Source: Natronorubrum halophilum (lineage in GTDB: Archaea; Halobacteriota; Halobacteria; Halobacteriales; Natrialbaceae). Taken from it: a stretch of 64,000 nucleotides of DNA. The notes under the pieces are model-generated. The model was not told the DNA's origin and ran no database searches. It was given only the letters and a program-made list of their open reading frames with translations. The position numbers and the translations under genes were made by a program. This document shows positions 35,497 to 42,531 of the stretch, in pieces (positions within the stretch are counted from its first letter, which is position 1; each line of letters starts with the position of its first letter). The DNA lies in NCBI RefSeq assembly GCF_003670115.1, contig NZ_QQTY01000001.1:682001-746000 (forward strand). The letters run 5' to 3'.

Positions 35497-35513
35497 GTAA
35501 GTGTGTATTTCCC

Positions 35514-35525
35514 GGTTATACTAAG
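35514..35525 (-). promoter_or_regulatory. TATA-like box of thiDN
   Basis: The minus strand reads cttagtataacc, centred about 23 bases before the start codon. No leader long enough for a TPP riboswitch follows. Confidence 0.5.
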
Positions 35526-35701
35526 CGGTCATGGTCAGCGAACCTGAGACTCGCGTGGGTATCGATTTCTGCCAGATTTTCCACGCCTGCTGCGGCGGCG
35601 CGTGCTGTGTCGCGGTGAGTGATATACGAACCGCGACGCAGATTCGCGCGAGGGGTGAGCGAACGACTGCGGAGTGAGCGATATTCACTCGCTCATCCAC
35701 A

Positions 35702-35722
35702 GGAAGACGCGGAGCGTCTTCC
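35702..35722. repeat. Perfect 9-bp hairpin
   Basis: Arms ggaagacgc (35702-35710) and gcgtcttcc (35714-35722) flank a 3-base loop. It lies about 170 bases downstream of the AIR-synthase-like stop on the minus strand. No T-run marks it as a clear terminator. Confidence 0.6.
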
Positions 35723-35895
35723 ACGCTGTCACTCACTTCGTTCGCGACAACCTCGCGCGGTATCGAGCGCGACTCGCTAGATCGCTCGTCGCGGCTCCGC
35801 ACGCGCCACCGCAGAGAAACGGAACACCGCTTTTTGGGCCCTCGAGCACCCGAATATTCGATCACGGGCGAACGACGGCACGAACCAAACTCACG

Positions 35896-36924
35896 CTACT
35901 CGGTCGCCGCGTCGGCTAACTCGGCGTACGCTCGCCACGACGGATCGACGCTCGGGTGCTCGAGTCGCTCGCCGTCGACGACCACCCCCTCGTCGACCTC
36001 ATCGCCAGCCTCGACGCGGCCGATTTCGGCGACGACGGTGCCCCGCTCCTCGAGTGCGCTGTAAACGTCGTCGACGCCCGCGGGATCGACCGCGATGAGC
36101 AGCGATCCGCTGCTGGTCGCCGCCCAGGGATCCATCTCGAGGGCCACACAGACCTCCCGAACGCCGGGGCGCATCGGAACGGCGTCGCCGTCGATCGAGA
36201 ATCGAGCCTCCGCCCCGTCGGCCATTTCGTTGAGCGCACCCGCGAGTCCGCCTTCGGTCACGTCGTGCATCGCCGTCACGGGACCCGCAGCGGCCGCCGT
36301 GAGGGCGTCGCGAACGCAGTAGACCTCCTCGAGGCGGTCTCGCGCGTCCCCAACAACGCCATCGGGGAGATCCAGTTGGTCGCCGAAGAGGGTACTCAAC
36401 AGGCCGACCGATTCCACGGCGGGACCGGTCGTCAGGAGCAGCCGATCACCCTCGCTGGCACCGTCCGGGCGGACGATCTCGTCGTGGTCGCCGACGCCCA
36501 TCGCGGTCGCCGCGCCGACCCAGGGATGGGACGGATCCGAGTACCGGGCCGTATGGCCGGTCACCACGGCCACGCCGAGGTCGGCACACTCCGCGTGAAT
36601 CGTCTCCCAGACGGTCGCGAACTGCTCGTCGGTCATCGACTCGGGGAGCGTAAAACAGATCGAGAGGTGCGACGGCGCGACGCCGCTGACGGCGACGTCC
36701 GCGAGCACGAGGTCGAGGGCGAACCGACCCGCCCGTTCGAACCCCAGCGCCGGGAGGATCGAGAGAGGGTCGGTCGCGGTCACCAGCGCCTGCCCGCCGA
36801 TATCGATGACGCCGAAATCGACGCCGTGTCGGGGTCCGAGCGCGACGTCGCTGCGATCCGCGCCGAGGTTCGGCGCGATCCGCCGGTCGAAGAACTGCCG
36901 ATCGATTTTGCCGAGGTCGCTCAC
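35896..36924 (-). CDS. AIR-synthase-related protein (PurM/HypE/ThiL fold)
   Basis: A 342-residue protein of the PurM superfamily. The N-terminal half has GVIDIGGQALVTATDPLS, with the metal/ATP-binding aspartate, and LDLVLADVAVSGVAPSHLSI. The C-terminal half has MHDVTEGGLAGALNEMADG and ATSSGSLLIAV, typical of the AIRS_C domain. The family binds ATP and includes HypE, SelD and ThiL; the substrate here cannot be told. The start is GTG at 36924 (VSDLGKIDRQFF); the open frame continues upstream only because it is antisense to the neighbouring DHDPS-family gene. The two genes diverge from a very short interval. Confidence 0.84.
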   Translation of the reverse strand: MSDLGKIDRQFFDRRIAPNLGADRSDVALGPRHGVDFGVIDIGGQALVTATDPLSILPALGFERAGRFALDLVLADVAVSGVAPSHLSICFTLPESMTDEQFATVWETIHAECADLGVAVVTGHTARYSDPSHPWVGAATAMGVGDHDEIVRPDGASEGDRLLLTTGPAVESVGLLSTLFGDQLDLPDGVVGDARDRLEEVYCVRDALTAAAAGPVTAMHDVTEGGLAGALNEMADGAEARFSIDGDAVPMRPGVREVCVALEMDPWAATSSGSLLIAVDPAGVDDVYSALEERGTVVAEIGRVEAGDEVDEGVVVDGERLEHPSVDPSWRAYAELADAATE

Positions 36925-36955
36925 GCTCGAGTAGTCCGATCGGGCGGTCTTAGGC

Positions 36956-37836
36956 GTGCTGATTACCGGAGCGTCGCTCGGTCCGCCAACGACGGTGCCG
37001 GAGCGGTCGATCACGGCCAACTCGCGACGATTACCGACTGGCTCGAGGGGAGCGGTGTCGACTTTCTGGTACCCTGCGGATCGACCGGCGAGGCACCGCT
37101 GTTGACGCCCGACGAGCGTATTCGGGTCGCCGAAACCATCGCGGAGACGACCGATCTTCCCGTCCTCGTCGGAACGGGCCACGAGGGATACGAGCCGACG
37201 CTCGATACTACCGAGCGAGCCGCCGAGGCGGGTGCCGACGCCGCGCTCGTGATCACGCCCTCCTACTACGGATCGGACGACGACGCCCTCGAATCGTACT
37301 ACCGCGACCTGGCCGATGAATCGCCGATCCCGGTGTTTCTGTATAGCGTTCCGAAGTTTACCGGCCGCGCGCTCTCCCCCGAAACCGCCGCCTCGCTCGC
37401 CGCCCACGAGAACGTCGCCGGGATCAAGGACTCGAGCGGGAGCCTCGAGTCCCTCCAGCGACTCGTCGCCCGAACCGAAACCGAAGCGTTCTCGGTGCTG
37501 GTCGGCAGCGGTAGCGTCTACGCAGCGGGGCTCGCGACCGGCGCTGACGGCGGTGTGCTCGCGGTGGCGAACGCTGTGCCCGCGCGTGCGAGCGAGATCT
37601 ATCGCCAACACGAGGGCGGTCGAGCCGACGTGGCCCGCGAACAGAACGCCGCTCTCGTCGAACTCAACCGGGCCGTCACGGCGGAGTACGGTGTTCCCGG
37701 AATCAAAGCCGCCCTCGAACTGCGCGGCCAGCCGGCTGGTAACCCCCGACGACCGCTCCGCTCACTCGACGGCAACGACCGATCGACGCTCGAGTCGATC
37801 CTCGAAGACACCCTCGAGTCGACGATCGCCCGATGA
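36956..37836 (+). pseudogene. DHDPS/NAL-family lyase with no usable start codon
   Basis: From about 36991 the frame encodes a good DapA-superfamily enzyme: PCGSTGEAPLLTPDE, catalytic tyrosine in VFLYSVPKFTG, Schiff-base lysine in VAGIKDSSGSLES, and VGSGSVYAAGLATGADGG. But no ATG, GTG or TTG lies in frame before this core: codons upstream read ADYRSVARSANDG, where the family has a VTPF motif before the acidic turn. The nearest GTG (36956) is in another frame. So the N-terminus is degraded, shifted by an indel, or uses an unusual start. The catalytic core itself is intact. The divergent AIR-synthase-like gene begins at 36924. Confidence 0.6.
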
Positions 37837-37959
37837 CGACTCGACGAGGTCGATCCACGGCCGACGCGACGTAACCGAATTACCCATCGAACGACGGGTA
37901 TCGAAACCGATCGAAATTACAGACAACAGTGAAGTGTTCGCCTGCCATAGCGGGCGTAG

Positions 37960-39060
37960 ATGGCGTACTCGTCCGGTACTGCGACCGAGTCCGACCTCGA
38001 GTTCTCGACATCCGAACTGACGGGTGCGCTAGGTGATTCGGTTACGGTCCTGCCGCTGGTGGTCGCCCTCGCGGCGACGACGAGCGTCTCCCTGCCTCAC
38101 GTCCTCGTCGGCTTCGGCGTGTTCCAGATCGTCTGGGGAGTGTATTACGGGATGCCGCTCTCCGTCGAGCCGATGAAAGCCCTGATCGGGCTGGCGATCG
38201 TCGGCTCCCTCTCCTACCCCGAACTCGCCGCCGCCGGATTGCTCGCGGGCGGCGTCTTACTCGCGGTGGGAAAGCTGGGTCTGGTCGGTCGACTCCAGCG
38301 CGTAGTCGGCGAACCCGTGATTCGAGGCGTCCAGTTCGCCGTCGCCTTACTCCTCCTCGAGGCGGCCGTCGGACTCTCGGTCGGGAACCTCTCCGTCGCC
38401 GCCGCCGGGCTCGCAATCGTGGGCCTCCTGGCGCTCGTCGGCTACCGACACTCGAGCGTACTGCTCGTCCTCGGGGTCGGTGGACTCGTCGCGCTCGCGA
38501 CGACGGGGGTCCCGACACCTCGCCTCCCCGAACTCGCCCTCTTTCCGGCGGGGACGCCGACGACGTCCGGGGCAGCGCTCGAGGGAACCGTCGCCCAACT
38601 CGGGATGACGGTCGGCAACGCCGCGATCGCGACCGCACTGCTCTGTGGTGACCTCTACGACCGGGATATCTCCGCGGATTCGCTCTCGAAAAGCATGGGC
38701 GTGACCTGTCTCGCGGCAGTTCCCCTCGGGGGCGTCCCAATGTGTCACGGCAGCGGCGGGCTGGCAGGGAAGTACGCCTTCGGCGCTCGCACCGGGGGTG
38801 CGAACGTCATTCTCGGGGTCGGCTACCTCGCGCTGGCACTCATCGCAACCGGTGCCCTCCTCGCCGCGTTTCCGCTGGCGCTGCTTGGCGTCTTGCTCGT
38901 GGTCGTCTCGCTCGAGTTGGCTCGAGCCGCGTTCGAACCCGTGACCGATATTCGGTCACTCGGGCTCGTCGTTGGCGTTGGTGTGGTCGGGCTCGCGGTC
39001 AACGTCGGCGTCGCGTTCGTGCTCGGGGCCGTCGCGTGGGCGGTCGCTCGAGGCGAGTGA
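37960..39060 (+). CDS. MOT1-type molybdate/sulfate transporter-like protein
   Basis: A 366-residue polytopic membrane protein with about ten helices. It begins with the family-like ELTGALGDSVTVLPLVVALAA, followed by GVYYGMPLSVEPMKALIG (the MOT1 P-x-Q/E-P-M-K-A motif) and GGVPMCHGSGGLAGKYAFGARTGGAN, the second MOT1 signature. Eukaryotic homologues carry molybdate; bacterial and archaeal ones are usually annotated putative sulfate/molybdate transporters. No molybdopterin genes are adjacent. Confidence 0.9.
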   Translation: MAYSSGTATESDLEFSTSELTGALGDSVTVLPLVVALAATTSVSLPHVLVGFGVFQIVWGVYYGMPLSVEPMKALIGLAIVGSLSYPELAAAGLLAGGVLLAVGKLGLVGRLQRVVGEPVIRGVQFAVALLLLEAAVGLSVGNLSVAAAGLAIVGLLALVGYRHSSVLLVLGVGGLVALATTGVPTPRLPELALFPAGTPTTSGAALEGTVAQLGMTVGNAAIATALLCGDLYDRDISADSLSKSMGVTCLAAVPLGGVPMCHGSGGLAGKYAFGARTGGANVILGVGYLALALIATGALLAAFPLALLGVLLVVVSLELARAAFEPVTDIRSLGLVVGVGVVGLAVNVGVAFVLGAVAWAVARGE

Positions 39061-39504
39061 GGCCGAAATACGGTGTTCCCAGCTCGACAACCGACGATTC
39101 CGGCGAGTACTCTCTCTTGATCGGTTCGACAGTTGAACGGCCGAATTCGGACTGTATACTCGATACCGCTATAGGAAATCGGGTCCTGTCGGATGTGAAA
39201 GCCGCGGTACTGCAGCGGGGTCCACGGCCAGTCGCGTCTCTCGGCGGCTCCCTCGAGCCGGAGCGGTAGTCGACCGCGTTGGACAACTCGGCTCCGGCCC
39301 TGAACTGTGTCGTCCGAGGGGCACGCATCGGCAAGGGGGATAACTGGCGCGCCTACCGCCAGCACAATCGTCTCCGGTGGTTCGCCGTCGTCCAGTAGCG
39401 TCTGCTACCGCCCAGCCGCCACCGCCCAGCCGTCCGCCACAACGGCGTCCGTAGCGTCGCGCGGACGCGCACCGTTTTTCTCCCCGGACTGCGAAGCATC
39501 GCCG
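39061..39504. other. Spacer between the MOT1-like gene and the small-ORF/PIN-like pair
   Basis: 444 bases with open frames on both strands but no family resemblance. The patch 39155-39180 is AT-richer (tgtatactcg, gctatagg). I see no gene, repeat copy or RNA here. Confidence 0.55.
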
Positions 39505-39624
39505 ATGACAGCGACCTGGGCCGATTGCTTCGACCGCGCTGTGGAGTACGACGTCACGCTCGAGGACCTCCGAGCGGCGACCAATTCGTCCTCGACCATC
39601 GGAGGAGAGGGCAACGATGGCTGA
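39505..39624 (+). CDS. 39-residue protein overlapping a PIN-like gene
   Basis: A short acidic protein (MTATWADCFDRAVEYDVTLE followed by DLRAATNSSSTIGGEGNDG). Its last codons overlap the ATG of the next gene by 8 bases, which implies translational coupling. Size, acidity and placement directly ahead of a PIN-like protein resemble an antitoxin or an accessory subunit; no DNA-binding motif is visible. Function unknown. Confidence 0.55.
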   Translation: MTATWADCFDRAVEYDVTLEDLRAATNSSSTIGGEGNDG

Positions 39625-40090
39625 GCGACCGAACCCCGCCCGCGTCGTCGCCGACGCCGACGTGCTCGCGGCCGACCTGCTCGTCGGTGGCGAGGCACGC
39701 AAAGCCCTCGATCACGTCCGCAGTCACTCCTGGGTCGAACTCGTGGCGAGCGATCCGCTGCTCGAGCGGACCGAACGTCTCGTGACGGAACTCGCGGATC
39801 CCGAACTGGCGGCCGACCACCGGGCGCGACTCGAGGCCGAACGGGTCGCCGTCGATCACCCGGACGGAGACCATCCGGCGCTCGCGTCGGCCTATCGCGG
39901 ACAGGCGGCGCACCTGCTCACCTACGACGAGGCGCTGGGATCGGCGGAAGCAGGCCTGTCGCTACAGTCTCGCGTTTCGGTCAGCATCCGTCCACCCGAC
40001 GCCTTCGCGCGGCTGTTCGACCCCGCCAGTCTCTACAAGGCGGTCGAAGGTGGGGAATATCCGGGGCCGGATCGAGATCCTCGAGCGTAA
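39617..40090 (+). CDS. PIN-domain-like protein
   Basis: A 157-residue protein that starts like a PIN nuclease: ARVVADADVLAADLLVGG with acidic residues D13 and D15. Later acidic positions include LVTELADPELAADH, VDHPDGDHPALASAYRGQAAHLLTYDEALGSAE; the last resembles the ALTxD segment of PIN folds. A metal-dependent RNase is plausible. The ending FARLFDPASLYKAVEGGEYPGPD is conserved-looking. It overlaps the upstream 39-codon frame by 8 bases. It might be a toxin, or a house-keeping RNA-processing factor. Confidence 0.65.
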   Translation: MAERPNPARVVADADVLAADLLVGGEARKALDHVRSHSWVELVASDPLLERTERLVTELADPELAADHRARLEAERVAVDHPDGDHPALASAYRGQAAHLLTYDEALGSAEAGLSLQSRVSVSIRPPDAFARLFDPASLYKAVEGGEYPGPDRDPRA

Positions 40091-40097
40091 ACGCAGG

Positions 40098-40877
40098 TTA
40101 CGTCGGTTTTCTCGCTTCGATCCGCGCGGAGACGATCGGCAGGTCGTCGTCCCACTCGCCCTCGACGGTGATCGACCCGTCGACGAAACCGGCGTCCGCG
40201 AGCCACGTTTCCAGTTCGTCGATCGTCGCGGCTCCGCCGACGCAGGCGTTGATAGCATCGGGATTCTTGCGGATTTCCTCGGGTAACGGCTCGGTCGCGA
40301 CGAGATCCGAAATCGCGAGGGTGCCGCCCGGCCGCAAGACCCTGAACGCCTCGTCGAGCACCCGTCGTTTGTCGGGCGAGAGGTTGACGACGCAGTTCGA
40401 GATGATTGTATCGACGGTCGCGTCGGCGACCGGGAGGTGCTCGATCTCGCCCAGTCGGAACTCGACGTTGTCGAACTCGCTGTCGACAGCGTTGGATCGG
40501 GCTCGCTCGAGCATCTCCGGGGTCATATCCACGCCGACGACGCGTCCCTCGGACCCGACCTCGCGGGCCGCGAGGAAGCAGTCGAACCCACCGCCGGAAC
40601 CCAGGTCGAGGACCGTTTCGCCGGCCTCGAGGTTCGAAATCGCGACCGGGTTCCCACAGCCGAGGCCGAGGTTCGACTCGTCGGGCGCGTTCTCGAGGTC
40701 GTCGGGATCGTATCCGAGCGCCAGCGTCTGCGACGGATCGGCCTCGACGTCGGCGTCGTCGTCGGCGGTATCACAGCACGAACTGCCGGTCGTGGCGATG
40801 GTGCCGTATCTGTCGCGGACGTGCGTTCGCTGGTCGTTCGCCGTCGTGTCGTTCGATGAGGAATCAGTGTCGGTCAT
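40098..40877 (-). CDS. arsM: Arsenite S-adenosylmethionine methyltransferase
   Basis: A 259-residue ArsM. The SAM-binding motif is VLDLGSGGGFDCFLAA near residue 90. Conserved cysteines that bind As(III) are C74 (NLGLGCGNPVAIS), C162 (IISNCVVNLSPDK) and C212 (INACVGGA); an extra C34-C35 pair lies in the N-terminal segment. It methylates arsenite to volatile or less toxic species. It is 24 bases downstream of an ArsR-type regulator gene on the same strand, so the two form an arsenic-responsive operon. Confidence 0.94.
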   Translation of the reverse strand: MTDTDSSSNDTTANDQRTHVRDRYGTIATTGSSCCDTADDDADVEADPSQTLALGYDPDDLENAPDESNLGLGCGNPVAISNLEAGETVLDLGSGGGFDCFLAAREVGSEGRVVGVDMTPEMLERARSNAVDSEFDNVEFRLGEIEHLPVADATVDTIISNCVVNLSPDKRRVLDEAFRVLRPGGTLAISDLVATEPLPEEIRKNPDAINACVGGAATIDELETWLADAGFVDGSITVEGEWDDDLPIVSARIEARKPT

Positions 40878-40901
40878 TGTTGGGGTGTGTAATCGCGGAA
40901 T

Positions 40902-41294
40902 TCATCGGTCGTCGGCCGGGACATCAACCGCAGCGCCGATATCCAGCAGTTCGAAAACCGCCGTATCGGCGATTCGATAGTAGGACCACTTGCCCTTCTT
41001 GCGGCTCTTGATCAACCCGGCCTCCCGGAGCGTTCGGAGGTGGGTCGCGACCGTCGATTGGGGCGCGTCGAGGACGACCTGGAGTTCGCAGACGCACAGC
41101 TCGCCCTCCCGGAGCGCTTCCAGGATTCGCACTCGGTGTTCGTTCGCGAGCGCGCCGAAGACGGTCGCCTGTGTCGCGGCTCGCTCGTCGGTTGGCCGGC
41201 GGTTCTCGAGGACGGTGACGGTCTCTTCGACGTCGTCACAGACTCCCTCGAGCGCGTGACGGGCCTCCTCGAGCACATCACTACGCGAGTTCAT
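40902..41294 (-). CDS. arsR: ArsR/SmtB-family regulator with CxC metal site
   Basis: A 130-residue winged-helix repressor. The HTH core is VFGALANEHRVRILEALREGELCVCELQVVLDAPQSTVATHLRTLREAGLIKSRKKGKWSYY, with wing RKKGKWSYYRI. C67 and C69 in ELCVCEL match the As(III)-sensing site of ArsR; C19 might be a third ligand. Arsenite binding would release DNA and allow arsM expression. Start MNSRSD is used; an in-frame ATG at 41339 lies 15 codons earlier and is also compatible with the TATA box at 41374-41384. Confidence 0.9.
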   Translation of the reverse strand: MNSRSDVLEEARHALEGVCDDVEETVTVLENRRPTDERAATQATVFGALANEHRVRILEALREGELCVCELQVVLDAPQSTVATHLRTLREAGLIKSRKKGKWSYYRIADTAVFELLDIGAAVDVPADDR

Positions 41295-41373
41295 ATCGGG
41301 ACTATTCGATTTGTGATGAGGTTCGGAGCCGATTCGCATTCGTCCATACTACGTGAAACAGATCGCACTCGAC

Positions 41374-41384
41374 CGATATAAAGG
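41374..41384 (-). promoter_or_regulatory. TATA box of the arsR-arsM operon
   Basis: On the minus strand cctttatatcg is centred near 41379; transcription would start near 41353, about 60 bases before the chosen arsR ATG. Confidence 0.55.
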
Positions 41385-41491
41385 TCTAGCACGGCGAAGG
41401 TCGTTCGCTACTGGGTCGCTAAAATGGACGATACCGGCCCAGAGGGAAGTAAGCCGGAAGATAGAAATCGGAAATAATCGATTCGTCTACG

Positions 41492-42043
41492 TCACTCCTC
41501 GCGGTCGGCGTACCACTCCACGAATTCGGCGAGCGCTCTCCCTCGGTGACTGATCGCGTTTTTCTCCTCGGTATTCATCTCGGCCAGCGTCTGTCCGTTG
41601 TACTCGAAGATCGGATCGTAGCCGAACCCACCCTTGCCGCGCGGGGCGACGAGGGTTCCGGCGACCGATCCCTCGAACGTTTCGGTGCCGTCCTCGTCCG
41701 CATAGGCGAGTACGGTCCGGAAGTGCGCCCGCCTGTTGTCCTCCGCGCTCGCGAGACGCCACAGTCGCTCGACACCGACGGTGTCCTCGACGTACGCCGA
41801 GTACGGTCCCGGAAACCCACCCAGCGCGTCGACGAACAGCCCCGTGTCGTCGACGATCACCGGGTCGTCGCTTCCGAGCGCCTCGAACGTCTCGCGGGCT
41901 CCGGAGATTGCGATGTCCTCGAGCGAGTCGCTCTGAATCTCCGTGTAGTCGTACTGGACCTGTTCGACGGACTCGATGCCGTCGAAGTACTCGCGCGCCT
42001 CGCGAACCTTCCCCTCGTTTCCCGTCACGAATCGAATGGCCAT
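41492..42043 (-). CDS. rdgB: Non-canonical purine NTP pyrophosphatase (RdgB/HAM1)
   Basis: A 183-residue HAM1-family enzyme that hydrolyses ITP, dITP and XTP to monophosphates and so keeps deaminated purines out of nucleic acids. Motifs: IRFVTGNEGKVREAREY at the N-terminus, VIVDDTGLFVDALGGFPGPYSAYV with the catalytic aspartates, GKGGFGYDPIFEYNGQTLAEM, and the closing SHRGRALAEFV. It is the last gene of the S24e-S27ae-Kae1/Bud32 strand cluster, an arrangement also typical for haloarchaea. Confidence 0.95.
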   Translation of the reverse strand: MAIRFVTGNEGKVREAREYFDGIESVEQVQYDYTEIQSDSLEDIAISGARETFEALGSDDPVIVDDTGLFVDALGGFPGPYSAYVEDTVGVERLWRLASAEDNRRAHFRTVLAYADEDGTETFEGSVAGTLVAPRGKGGFGYDPIFEYNGQTLAEMNTEEKNAISHRGRALAEFVEWYADREE

Positions 42044-42173
42044 GTGCGTTGGACGTCGCGGCGGCGGCAAAGCGTCGTCGGTTGCGTTTCGATCCGAACG
42101 GGACGCTCTCGAGTCCGTATGTGAGAGCGGGAGATCACGAACGGCGAAAAACAGCAAGCGAATCGCTGGAACG

Positions 42174-42452
42174 CTATTCGTCGTCGACGATGACTTCGAC
42201 GGGTTCGTCTTCATCCGCGCGGCTCTGCTCGGCCGTACCCTGCTCTTGCTGCCAGAGGAGTGCGCCGGCGACGAGCACGACGACCCACGAGCGCCAGTTC
42301 GCGAGGTTCAGGGTGTAGCCGACGCCGAACGGCTTTTCGACGAGCATCCCCTCTCCGGGTTGCCAGTACGACGAAATCATGCGGCCCATGCTGGGTCGTT
42401 CGAAGTTGTACGGTACTCCGAGAATCTCTCCGGAAGTCGGTTTGTCTGCCAT
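42174..42452 (-). CDS. DUF5808-like small membrane-associated protein
   Basis: A 92-residue protein with SGEILGVPYNFERPSMGRMISSYWQPGEGMLVEKPFGVGYTLNLANWRSW, which follows the DUF5808 pattern (G-x-x-P-Y/F-D-x-R-x-P ... K-x-F-G-x-G-x-T/x-N). A hydrophobic segment WVVVLVAGALLW near residues 55-67 may touch the membrane, followed by an acidic tail. Function unknown. Confidence 0.75.
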   Translation of the reverse strand: MADKPTSGEILGVPYNFERPSMGRMISSYWQPGEGMLVEKPFGVGYTLNLANWRSWVVVLVAGALLWQQEQGTAEQSRADEDEPVEVIVDDE

Positions 42453-42531
42453 GCGGGAACGTACGTCCTCCCCCGATATGAGTATTGGGTGCTCGTCTCC
42501 GCGTCCGCGAGGCGCTCGAGCGCGATCTGCG

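Larger units (their letters stand above)
35497..35895. other. Spacer upstream of thiDN with a perfect hairpin
   Basis: About 400 bases between the thiDN start and the stop of the AIR-synthase-like gene. It holds the thiDN promoter and a perfect hairpin at 35702-35722 (9-base arms ggaagacgc and gcgtcttcc, 3-base loop). Nearby, gagtga (about 35671) and tcactc (about 35684) form a weaker pair. No gene was seen. Confidence 0.6.

Noticed and set aside
35497-35530. TPP riboswitch ahead of thiDN
   Set aside because: The TATA box is only about 23 bases from the ATG, leaving no leader for an aptamer.
34030-35547. A 505-codon open frame on the plus strand
   Set aside because: It is antisense to the ThiD-ThiN gene. 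Its translation lacks any family motif, whereas the minus strand encodes complete ThiD and ThiN domains.
36925-37611. A 229-codon N-terminal extension of the AIR-synthase-like gene
   Set aside because: The extension is the antisense of the DHDPS-family core. The protein's own family motifs begin right after the GTG at 36924.
39061-39504. Possible decayed gene between the MOT1-like gene and the PIN-like pair
   Set aside because: Several open frames were read but none shows a family motif, a promoter or a sensible amino-acid composition.
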